Below, one piece after another: positions 1 through 5,231 of a DNA stretch of 5,404 bases (position 1 is its first letter; every line of letters starts with the position of its first letter). The position numbers were made by a program, and so were the translations under genes. The DNA comes from an uncultured Clostridia bacterium. GTDB lineage: Bacteria; Bacillota; Clostridia; Lachnospirales; Lachnospiraceae. Location of the stretch: assembly GCA_946620335.1 (NCBI GenBank), contig CAMONF010000300.1, positions 1 through 5,404 of the forward strand, in the 5' to 3' direction. Under the pieces are notes generated by a model. The model saw only the letters and a program-made list of their open reading frames with translations. It was not told where the DNA came from and ran no database searches.

Positions 1-30
1 ACCTATCTGTTCAAAAAGAATAAGAAATAA
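1..30 (+). other. Mirror copy of the plsY 3' tail (partial, TYLFKKNKK-stop)
   Basis: On the plus strand these 30 bases read as TYLFKKNKK followed by TAA. They are identical to the final ten codons of plsY encoded on the minus strand at 145-116. Two plsY tails therefore face each other across an 85-nt spacer. If real, this could be the end of a second, convergent plsY copy lying left of the window, or a small inverted duplication. If the window starts at a contig edge, an assembler turning back on itself at the hairpin is the simplest explanation. No start or body of a second gene is visible. Confidence 0.5.
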
Positions 31-115
31 GAGGCGCTGAGACAGAGGGACGGTCCTTTTTACGCAAAATCTTTGATTTTGCGTAAAAAGGACCGTCCCT
101 CTGTCTCAGCGCCTC
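31..115 (-). terminator. Long hairpin just after plsY, probable (bidirectional) terminator
   Basis: Immediately after the plsY stop codon the sequence folds into a perfect 41-bp stem (31-71 with 75-115) and a TTT loop. Reading on the minus strand, the hairpin is followed by a T-rich run (complement of 13-30, 14 T in 18 bases), the usual layout of an intrinsic terminator. By symmetry it would also stop transcription coming from the left. The stem is much longer than an ordinary terminator and carries the GGGACGGTCC repeat core. It may thus be a repeat element that happens to serve as a terminator. The T-rich tail belongs to the mirrored plsY copy, so this call weakens if that mirror is an assembly artefact. 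Confidence 0.5.
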
Positions 116-775
116 TTATTTCTTATTCTTTTTGAACAGATAGGTCCGTGTCTCCGTTCCCGCCAGGAGCCGCTTGATGTTGGCCCGGTGCTGGAACCAG
201 GTCAAAGCCATGATGGTCAGGACCACCAGGTACATCTCGATGAGCGCAGCATGGGGCATATTCCAGACCCCCATCTGCCCCATGATGACAGTGCCCAGGA
301 AGAAGGACAGCGTCAGCATCAGACTGCAGAGGGACACATAGTGGGTGAGGGCCAGGAGTCCAAAGAAGACCACCAGCCCGACGCCTGCCAGGACAGGGGA
401 GAAGGCCAGGATGAGGCCGGCGGTGCAGGCGATGCCCTTGCCGCCCCTGAACTGCATGTAGAAGGGGAAGCAGTGCCCCACGATGGCGCCGAAGCCGGCG
501 TAGGTCATGAGGAGCCGGACCGAATCCGGATACCTGCCGCGGAAGATGAGCCACGTGATGAGCAGAGCCACCATGGCCTTGGCCAGGTCACCGATGAATA
601 CGTAGATGCCAGCCCTGCGCCCGAAATTCCTCAGGACATTGGTGGTCCCGGCGTTGCCGGAGCCCAGGTTCCGGATGTCCACCCCTTGGGTCCGCCCGTA
701 AATGTAGGCAGTCTGAAATAGACCGCATCCGTAACCGATCATGAGGCTGAGCAGCCTCGAAATCAAACTAACCAT
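116..775 (-). CDS. plsY: Glycerol-3-phosphate acyltransferase PlsY (acyl-phosphate dependent)
   Basis: PlsY is a multi-pass membrane enzyme that moves an acyl group from acyl-phosphate (made by PlsX) to the sn-1 position of glycerol 3-phosphate, the first step of phospholipid synthesis in most Gram-positive bacteria. At 219 residues it is of normal family length. The three conserved motifs are present: GSGNAGTTN (residues 38-46) after VDIR, GH (100-101) with GGKG (111-114), and HRANIKRLLAGTE (196-208). Hydrophobic segments at about 1-25, 55-78, 85-105, 118-165 and 178-195 fit the usual multi-spanning fold. The first loop reads GCGLFQTAYIYGR instead of the commoner GSIPxxY form; I recall this variant from Clostridia. 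The ATG at 775 is preceded by AGAAGG (complement of 783-788) at a 7-nt spacing. That site touches the der stop codon, so translation is probably coupled to der. The gene ends inside the left inverted repeat. Confidence 0.96.
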   Translation of the reverse strand: MVSLISRLLSLMIGYGCGLFQTAYIYGRTQGVDIRNLGSGNAGTTNVLRNFGRRAGIYVFIGDLAKAMVALLITWLIFRGRYPDSVRLLMTYAGFGAIVGHCFPFYMQFRGGKGIACTAGLILAFSPVLAGVGLVVFFGLLALTHYVSLCSLMLTLSFFLGTVIMGQMGVWNMPHAALIEMYLVVLTIMALTWFQHRANIKRLLAGTETRTYLFKKNKK

Positions 776-782
776 TCTAACA

Positions 783-788
783 CCTTCT
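783..788 (-). promoter_or_regulatory. Ribosome binding site of plsY, touching the der stop codon
   Basis: AGAAGG on the minus strand lies 7 nt before the plsY ATG. Its first base is shared with the der TAA (788-790). With only 12 nt between the two genes, ribosomes finishing der can re-initiate on plsY, which supports a single operon. Confidence 0.75.
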
Positions 789-2131
789 TATCCCTTGGTA
801 CCCTCGTCCTTTTCGGACCGCTCCCGGATGATGAAATGCAGGGCAGTCCCTCTGAAATCGAAGGATTCCCGGATCTTATTTTCAATATATCGGGTGTAGG
901 AGAAGTGCATCAGCTTCTTGTCATTGACGAAAATGATAAAGGTAGGCGGCACCACCGACACCTGGGTGATATAAAAGAGCTTAAGACGCCTGCCCTTGTC
1001 TGAGGGCGGCTGCTGCAGGGCCACCGCCTCCGCCATGATCTGGTTGAGGACACCCGTCTGGATCCGCCGGTTCTGGTTCTCGAGGACCAACTCGATGGCG
1101 TCGAAGAGCTTGGGCAGCCGCTGCCCTGTCTCCGCGGATACGAAGAGGATCTCCGCATAGGGCATATAGGAGAGGATCTGGCGAATCTTCTGGGAGTAGT
1201 CCCGGGTCGAGTTGGTGTCCTTCTCGGGCACGGCATCCCACTTGTTGACCGCGATCACGATGCCCTTGCCGCGCTCGTGGGCGATGCCGGCGATCTTGGC
1301 GTCCTGCTCGGCGATGCCCTCCACGGCGTCGATGACCACCACGACCACGTCCGCCCGCTCGACGGCAGTCACGGTCCGGATGATGCTGTAGCGCTCGATC
1401 TCCTCCTTGATCTTGCTCTTGCGGCGGAGACCGGCGGTATCGATGAAAACGTAGTCCTTGCCGTTCCACTTGACCGGCGTGTCGATGGCATCGCGGGTCG
1501 TGCCGGCAATGTCGGAGACGATAAGCCGGCTCTCTCCCAGAAGCTTGTTGATGATGGAGGACTTGCCGACGTTGGGCCGTCCCACGATGGCCACCCGGGG
1601 GGTGTCATCCTCCTCATCGATGCCTGTTGTCATTTCAAAATACTTGGTCACCTCGTCGAGGAGGTCGCCGATGCCCTGGCGGTTGGCCGAGCTGATGGCG
1701 ATGGGATCCCCGATGCCCAGGGAATAGAACTCGAAGACATTGGCCTGCTGGGTCACGTAATTGTCCACCTTGTTGACGGCCAGGACCACCGGCTTGTGGG
1801 ACCGCCGAAGCATGTCCGCCACCCGGGCATCCGCGTCCACCAGCCCGTCCCTGGCATCCACCAGGAAAATGATAACATCCGCCGTCTCGATGGCGATCTC
1901 CGCCTGCTCCCGCATCTGGCGCAGGAGGACGTCGTTGGATTCCGGCTCGATGCCGCCCGTGTCGATCAGGGTGAAGTCGTAGCCGGTCCAGCTGACCTCC
2001 GCGTAGATCCTGTCCCGGGTCACACCCGGCGTGTCCTTGACGATGGCGATATTCTCGCCGGCCAGGGCGTTGAAAAGGGTGGATTTGCCGACGTTGGGCC
2101 GTCCCACGATGGCTGCAATCGGTTTACTCAT
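788..2131 (-). CDS. der: Ribosome biogenesis GTPase Der (EngA), two tandem G domains
   Basis: Der is an essential GTPase that binds the large ribosomal subunit late in its assembly. From the chosen start it has 447 residues, typical for the family. G domain 1 shows GRPNVGKS (10-17), DTGG (57-60), NKVD (120-123) and SSAN (147-150). G domain 2 shows GRPNVGKS (184-191), DTAG (231-234), NKWD (296-299) and SAE (332-334). After these comes the KH-like domain (about 353-440) with GRRLKLFYITQ, PPTF, FVND, HFSYTRYIEN and IRESFDF. The reading frame is open upstream to 2245, but those 38 extra residues match nothing I know in Der. The ATG at 2131 begins the canonical MSKPIAAIVGRPNVGKS and has AGGAG at a 10-nt spacing. 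plsY follows 12 nt downstream. DUF512 lies 121 nt upstream, a gene pairing I know from many clostridial genomes. Confidence 0.98.
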   Translation of the reverse strand: MSKPIAAIVGRPNVGKSTLFNALAGENIAIVKDTPGVTRDRIYAEVSWTGYDFTLIDTGGIEPESNDVLLRQMREQAEIAIETADVIIFLVDARDGLVDADARVADMLRRSHKPVVLAVNKVDNYVTQQANVFEFYSLGIGDPIAISSANRQGIGDLLDEVTKYFEMTTGIDEEDDTPRVAIVGRPNVGKSSIINKLLGESRLIVSDIAGTTRDAIDTPVKWNGKDYVFIDTAGLRRKSKIKEEIERYSIIRTVTAVERADVVVVVIDAVEGIAEQDAKIAGIAHERGKGIVIAVNKWDAVPEKDTNSTRDYSQKIRQILSYMPYAEILFVSAETGQRLPKLFDAIELVLENQNRRIQTGVLNQIMAEAVALQQPPSDKGRRLKLFYITQVSVVPPTFIIFVNDKKLMHFSYTRYIENKIRESFDFRGTALHFIIRERSEKDEGTKG

Positions 2132-2141
2132 CTCTCGTATA

Positions 2142-2146
2142 CTCCT
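2142..2146 (-). promoter_or_regulatory. Ribosome binding site of der, decides the start
   Basis: AGGAG on the minus strand lies 10 nt before the ATG at 2131. No comparable site precedes the longer frame opening at 2245, so the shorter 447-residue Der is preferred. Confidence 0.75.
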
Positions 2147-2149
2147 ATC

Positions 2150-2196
2150 TGCCGCCTGTGCGGCAACGCTGCTTTTGTGTTGACCGCCTGCGCGGC
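2150..2196. repeat. Two similar GC hairpins in the DUF512-der spacer
   Basis: The spacer holds two related segments. At 2150-2165 TGCCGC and GCGGCA flank a CTGT loop (6-bp stem). At 2184-2195 CCGC and GCGG flank a CTGC loop (4-bp stem). They share CCGCCTG(T/C)GCGGC and lie about 32 nt apart, which suggests an imperfect local duplication. The first sits directly upstream of the der ribosome binding site in the minus-strand transcript. No T-tract follows, so they are not ordinary terminators. I see no convincing promoter in this 121-nt gap. der is therefore probably read from the DUF512 promoter. Confidence 0.4.
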
Positions 2197-2252
2197 GCTG
2201 TTGATAACAATTTATCCGTGTGCTGCCCGGCAGCATGTAATCCATGCGGACC

Positions 2253-3635
2253 TTACTCCTGGCTTTCGTACATCTGCCGGTCGTCCAGCTCCGTGTGGGG
2301 AAGACCGATGAGGCCTCGCACGAAATTCTCCCCGGAGGTCCACACGACCTCGACGGGCACCCCCAGGGCCTCCTCCACGTCCGCGGTGGTCAGGTCGTCC
2401 AAAAAGACCGTCTCCCCCATCCGCAGCATGTTGACGGGAATGAGGACCGCGTCGCCGAGGGCCTCCTTCTCTCCCAAAGCCTTCAGCTGGGCAATCAGGT
2501 CCTGGCCGGTGATGAGGCCTGAAACCGTGATCATGGGGCCGAAGAAGTCATTCCGGATCGGCACCACCCGGACGGAAAGGCCCGGATAGGCTTCCATGAC
2601 CAGGTCCGCAAATTGCCGAATGTAGTCGCTGATGAGCACGCCTGTGGCGATCGTCACGCGGCGTGCCTCCGACGGCATGACGAGACCTGCGTCAAGAGCT
2701 TCACGGGTTTCATTTTCCAAAAGACGGACCATCCCAACGCCGTTCTCCAGCTGGGGGAAGCCGTCGTAGCGTTCCTCCGTCGGCATGGGCCGGCCGGCCA
2801 GGATATACCACTCGTCAGAGGCGTGAATAAAGTGGGGAGACGGCAGGTCCGCCCCCTCCTCCGCCAGGATATCCTGCCAGGCTTCCACCTGGTCAATCAC
2901 GCCCGCCGCGTCCTCGGCCGTAAAGGGCTCCAGATGGCAGAGCTTGTCCCGGAATTTGGTCAGGCCTACGGGGACGATGGAAACGGACTGCATGGCGGGC
3001 CTCATTTTCGCAAGGTCCCGGATGGTCCGGTCCAGCTCGTCGCCGTCGTTCCAGCCCTTGCAGAGGACGATCTGCCCGTTCATGAGGATGTCCGCCTCCG
3101 CCAGAAGACGGAGCTTGTCGAGGGCCCGGCCGGCAAAGCGGTTGCCCAGCATGCGCACCCTGAGCTCCGGATTGGTGGTGTGGACGGAGACATTGATGGG
3201 CTCCATCCGGTAGCGGATGATCCGGTCGATGTCGTGGTCGCTCATATTGGTGAGCGTGACGTAGTTGCCCTGGAGGAAGGAGAGGCGGGAATCGTCGTCC
3301 TTGAAATAGAGGGTGTCCCGCATTCCGCCGGGCATCTGGTCAATGAAGCAGAAAATGCACCGGTTGCTGCAGCGGTGGTAGTCGTCCATGAGGGAGCTTT
3401 CGAATTCGATTCCCAGCTCCTCGTCGGCGTCCTTCTCGATCTCGAGCAGCGTCTCATCCCCGTTCTCCTCCCGGATCAGGACGTCAACCTCCTCGTCATC
3501 CAGAAGAAATCGGTAATCGAACACATCCTCCACCACCGTTCCGTTGATGGAAATGAGGTACATGCCCGCTTCTACGCCCATCTCCTCGGCGATGCTCCCC
3601 GGAAGGACCCGGGATATCTTGTGTCCTTTTGTCAT
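2253..3635 (-). CDS. PDZ / radical SAM / DUF512 family protein, function unknown
   Basis: This 460-residue soluble protein has three parts. The N-terminal PDZ-like domain (about 5-70) contains VLPGSIAEEMGVEAGMYLISING. A central radical SAM-like part carries Cys89, Cys93 and Cys96 in the CxxxCxxC spacing that binds a 4Fe-4S cluster, followed by FIDQMPGGMR, TLYFKDDDSRLSF and GNYVTLTN. The C-terminal DUF512 region (about 230-435) has SDEWYILAGRPMP, YDGFPQLENGVGM, NDFFGPMITVSGLITGQDL and GETVFLDD. The family is widespread in Clostridia and cyanobacteria; I know of no established reaction. It is the first gene of the cluster, which ties it loosely to ribosome assembly, but that is inference. ATG at 3635 is preferred because AGAGGG lies 6 nt before it. 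An in-frame GTG at 3650 would add MRGHQ and has a poorly spaced GGAG. Confidence 0.93.
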   Translation of the reverse strand: MTKGHKISRVLPGSIAEEMGVEAGMYLISINGTVVEDVFDYRFLLDDEEVDVLIREENGDETLLEIEKDADEELGIEFESSLMDDYHRCSNRCIFCFIDQMPGGMRDTLYFKDDDSRLSFLQGNYVTLTNMSDHDIDRIIRYRMEPINVSVHTTNPELRVRMLGNRFAGRALDKLRLLAEADILMNGQIVLCKGWNDGDELDRTIRDLAKMRPAMQSVSIVPVGLTKFRDKLCHLEPFTAEDAAGVIDQVEAWQDILAEEGADLPSPHFIHASDEWYILAGRPMPTEERYDGFPQLENGVGMVRLLENETREALDAGLVMPSEARRVTIATGVLISDYIRQFADLVMEAYPGLSVRVVPIRNDFFGPMITVSGLITGQDLIAQLKALGEKEALGDAVLIPVNMLRMGETVFLDDLTTADVEEALGVPVEVVWTSGENFVRGLIGLPHTELDDRQMYESQE

Positions 3636-3641
3636 CTGGTG

Positions 3642-3647
3642 CCCTCT
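3642..3647 (-). promoter_or_regulatory. Ribosome binding site of the DUF512 gene
   Basis: AGAGGG on the minus strand lies 6 nt before the ATG at 3635. This favours that start over the in-frame GTG at 3650, which lies within the same stretch. Confidence 0.6.
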
Positions 3648-3691
3648 CACGGCTCCGCCGCCGTCCTGCTTTTATTTGTCATACCCTGTTT

Positions 3692-3720
3692 AATATACCA
3701 ATTTTGGAAGACTTTGTAAA
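3692..3720 (-). promoter_or_regulatory. SigA-type promoter for DUF512-der-plsY
   Basis: On the minus strand the -35 box TTTACA (complement of 3715-3720) and the -10 box TATATT (complement of 3692-3697) are separated by exactly 17 nt. Each differs from the TTGACA and TATAAT consensus at one position. Transcription would start near 3685, giving a leader of about 50 nt before the DUF512 gene. It is the only good promoter I see for the minus-strand cluster. Confidence 0.75.
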
Positions 3721-3767
3721 GGACCGGCGGGGGAGGAGCAATTGTGCCCGACCTCCGAGGGTGGTCC
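3721..3767. repeat. Nested inverted repeat next to the DUF512 -35 box
   Basis: GGACC (3721-3725) and GGAGG (3732-3736) are mirrored by CCTCC (3752-3756) and GGTCC (3763-3767), with equal 6-nt gaps between the arms on both sides. The dyad begins at the base next to the DUF512 -35 box and lies about 45 nt upstream of the plus-strand promoter. It could be a binding site for a regulator of the divergent pair or a leftover hairpin. It has no T-tract on either side, so it is not a terminator. Confidence 0.4.
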
Positions 3768-3812
3768 GGGCGTATTTTGTCTATTTTGTGCATGGCTGAA
3801 CGGGACCAAGTA

Positions 3813-3821
3813 TGGTATAAA
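3813..3821 (+). promoter_or_regulatory. Extended -10 promoter for the prs-like gene
   Basis: TGGTATAAA contains TG one base ahead of a TATAAA hexamer (3816-3821), the extended -10 arrangement. At the 17-nt position the -35 hexamer is TGGCTG, which is poor. That fits a promoter relying on the extended -10. A start near 3828 would give a leader of about 188 nt. A 9-nt-period double TATTTTGT (3773-3780 and 3782-3789) lies upstream, of unknown meaning. Confidence 0.55.
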
Positions 3822-3967
3822 ATAAGAGACAAAGAGGGCTATAGTTGTACCTCCCCTTTCATGTCGCGAAACATCTTGGTTGGTCCCCGGGCGCGCCATG
3901 CCCCGCAGGGAAGTGCAGGGCTTTGGTATGCTGCCTATACAGAGAGGCTGATTCGAATCCCGCACCG

Positions 3968-3986
3968 GGACCCGGGGGACGGGTCC
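3968..3986 (+). other. Stable 7-bp hairpin just upstream of the prs ribosome binding site
   Basis: GGACCCG (3968-3974) and CGGGTCC (3980-3986) form a perfect GC-rich stem around a GGGGA loop, 18 nt before the ribosome binding site. It overlaps a smaller stem TCCCG/CGGGA (3958-3962 and 3966-3970). It also overlaps the long-range pairing with 3883-3891, so only one of the three can form at a time. Confidence 0.55.
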
Positions 3987-4004
3987 TGCAGACAGCAAAT
4001 ATCC

Positions 4005-4010
4005 GGAGGG
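4005..4010 (+). promoter_or_regulatory. Ribosome binding site of the prs-like gene, decides the start
   Basis: GGAGGG ends 5 nt before the ATG at 4016. The frame is open back to 3845, but it contains no ATG in that stretch, so 4016 is the clear start. Confidence 0.9.
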
Positions 4011-4015
4011 AATAC

Positions 4016-5218
4016 ATGCCGACAATTGATTCTATCGAAAGACCCGCGCCCGTAGCGCCGCTCAAGATCGCCGCGCTCAAGGGATGCGAGGAGATGGCCC
4101 ATGCCATCGATGCCAGCCTGGTCAAGTCCAGAAAGAGTATTCTTTCCAAGTGGCCCGAGGCTGATCAGATGCAGGGCTATGTTGAACCCACCTATCTGTT
4201 AGACATTTACTGTTCCCGTTACGGAACCGGGGAAGGCAAAGCCAGGCTGAACGAGTCCGCCAGAGGCTGCGACCTTTTTATCCTCGCAGACATCACCAAC
4301 TACTCCATCACCTACCGGGTCTGCGGTCAGGAGAACCACATGTCCCCGGACAACCATTTCCAGGATATCAAGCGGATCATCTCCGCCGCCAACGGCAAGG
4401 CCCACAGGATCAGCGTGATCATGCCCTTCCTCTATGAGAGCCGCCAGCACAAGCGCACCCAGCGCGAGTCACTGGACTGCGCCATGGCTCTCCGTGAGCT
4501 CTCCAGCTACGGCGTATCCAACATCATCACCTTCGACGCCCACGACCCGAGAGTCCAGAGCGCCATTCCTCTCCGCTCCTTCGACAATTTCATGCCCACC
4601 TACCAGTTCCTGCGTGCCCTGGTCAAGGCGGTGCCGGACCTCACCTTTGACAACAAGCACTTCATGGTCATAAGCCCCGATGAGGGTGCCACGGCCCGTG
4701 CCATCTACCTCTCCAGCATTTTGGGCAGCGAGATGGGTATGTTCTACAAGCGCCGCGACTACTCCACCATCGTGAACGGCAAGAACCCCATCGTGGCCCA
4801 CGAGTTCCTGGGCGACACCGTTCAGGGCAAGGACGTGGTCATCATCGACGATATGATCGCCTCCGGCGGTTCCATGCTGGACGTCTGCAGCCAGATCAAG
4901 GCCCGCGGCGCCCGCCGGATCTTCATCTTCGCCACCTTCGGCCTCTTCACGGAGGGCCTGGCCAAGTTCGACGAGGCCTACGACAAGGGGATCTTTGATT
5001 ACATGGTCACCACCAACCTGACCTACCGCCCGCCGGAACTCCTAAAGAGGCCCTACTGCCTGACCGCCAACATGAACAAGTACCTGGCCAACATCATCGA
5101 CGTGATCAACCACGACATGTCCGTGGAGATCATCAAGAACCCGACCAAGAAGATTACCAAGATCCTGGGCACTACGCCCGGCGTCATGGGCAAAAGCTTC
5201 TCCATGGGCTCCAGCTGA
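4016..5218 (+). CDS. prs: Ribose-phosphate pyrophosphokinase (PRPP synthetase), long divergent form
   Basis: PRPP synthetase makes phosphoribosyl pyrophosphate from ribose 5-phosphate and ATP in the cytoplasm, feeding purine, pyrimidine, histidine, tryptophan and NAD synthesis. The protein has 400 residues, against about 315 for the classic enzyme. Family landmarks appear in order: GEGKARLNESARGCDLF (72-88, equivalent to the usual GE-N-E-S-RG-D-F block), SRQHKR (142-147, for the usual YARQDRK), FDAHDPRVQ (173-181, for DLHAxQIQ), PDEGATARA (221-229, for PDxGGxxRA), KRRD (245-248, the catalytic loop) and VVIIDDMIASGGSM (274-287, the PRPP-binding loop). Extra length lies in the N-terminus (about 60 residues before LLDIYC), in an insert around 95-118 and in the C-terminal tail. 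I recall this form as common in Lachnospiraceae and relatives, sometimes beside a classic Prs; whether it is the sole synthetase here is unknown. It is transcribed divergently from DUF512. Confidence 0.88.
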   Translation: MPTIDSIERPAPVAPLKIAALKGCEEMAHAIDASLVKSRKSILSKWPEADQMQGYVEPTYLLDIYCSRYGTGEGKARLNESARGCDLFILADITNYSITYRVCGQENHMSPDNHFQDIKRIISAANGKAHRISVIMPFLYESRQHKRTQRESLDCAMALRELSSYGVSNIITFDAHDPRVQSAIPLRSFDNFMPTYQFLRALVKAVPDLTFDNKHFMVISPDEGATARAIYLSSILGSEMGMFYKRRDYSTIVNGKNPIVAHEFLGDTVQGKDVVIIDDMIASGGSMLDVCSQIKARGARRIFIFATFGLFTEGLAKFDEAYDKGIFDYMVTTNLTYRPPELLKRPYCLTANMNKYLANIIDVINHDMSVEIIKNPTKKITKILGTTPGVMGKSFSMGSS

Positions 5219-5231
5219 TAAAATAAGGCAA

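Larger units (their letters stand above)
1..145. repeat. Perfect 71-bp inverted repeat with 3-nt loop at the left edge
   Basis: Bases 1-71 are the exact reverse complement of bases 75-145, with TTT (72-74) between them. The inner part (31-115) is intergenic and carries GGGACGGTCC followed by TTTTT on each arm. The outer 30 bases of the right arm (116-145) are the last ten codons of plsY including its stop, so bases 1-30 are a mirror copy of that tail. The symmetry reaches base 1, so it may continue beyond the window. It is either a natural hairpin element with a duplicated plsY tail, the edge of a longer inverted duplication, or an assembly fold-back at a contig end. The repeat itself is certain; its biological reality is not. 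Confidence 0.97.
3828..4015 (+). promoter_or_regulatory. Long structured 5' leader of the prs-like gene
   Basis: About 188 nt separate the predicted transcription start from the ATG, and no gene is supported within it. Several pairings are visible. They include ATGT/ACAT (3861-3874), GGGC/GCCC (3889-3903), and an 8-bp bulged hairpin with arms at 3921-3929 and 3937-3944. A long-range pairing joins GTCCCCGGG (3883-3891) to CCC-GGGGAC (3971-3980) with one bulged G. A local hairpin GGACCCG/CGGGTCC (3968-3986) uses the same bases as that long-range stem. CCTCC (3850-3854) could also pair with the ribosome binding site GGAGG (4005-4009). These mutually exclusive pairings resemble a leader that switches fold, but I do not recognise any known riboswitch family in it. 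Confidence 0.45.

Noticed and set aside
188..721. Plus-strand 177-residue open frame opposite plsY
   Set aside because: It is the antisense shadow of plsY in a GC-rich gene: very rich in Asp, Glu, Gly and His, no domain, no start signal. plsY has all family motifs.
2132..2245. N-terminal extension of Der by 38 residues
   Set aside because: The extra residues do not resemble Der, and the internal ATG at 2131 has a good AGGAG site and begins the conserved MSKPIAAIVGRPNVGKS.
1277..2311. Plus-strand 344-residue open frame opposite der
   Set aside because: Antisense shadow of der with low-complexity, His- and Asp-rich composition and no recognisable motif.
2613..3719. Plus-strand 368-residue open frame opposite the DUF512 gene
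   Set aside because: Antisense shadow of a gene with clear domain motifs; its translation shows no family signature.
3882..3972. tRNA-like segment: TTCGAAT loop, GGTCCC/GGGACC ends about 90 nt apart
   Set aside because: The putative T-stem pairs at only 3 of 5 positions, there is no D-arm consensus or clear anticodon arm, and no CCA end. I treat it as leader structure, not a tRNA.
3828..4015. T-box, ykkC/PRPP, ZTP or 6S RNA in the prs leader
   Set aside because: I looked for the conserved sequence blocks of these classes and did not find them. The leader is structured but unassigned.
3861..4055. Possible upstream reading frame (64 codons) in the prs leader, overlapping the prs start
   Set aside because: The ATG at 3861 has no ribosome binding site; the preceding CCTCCCC is the opposite of one. 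The peptide looks random.
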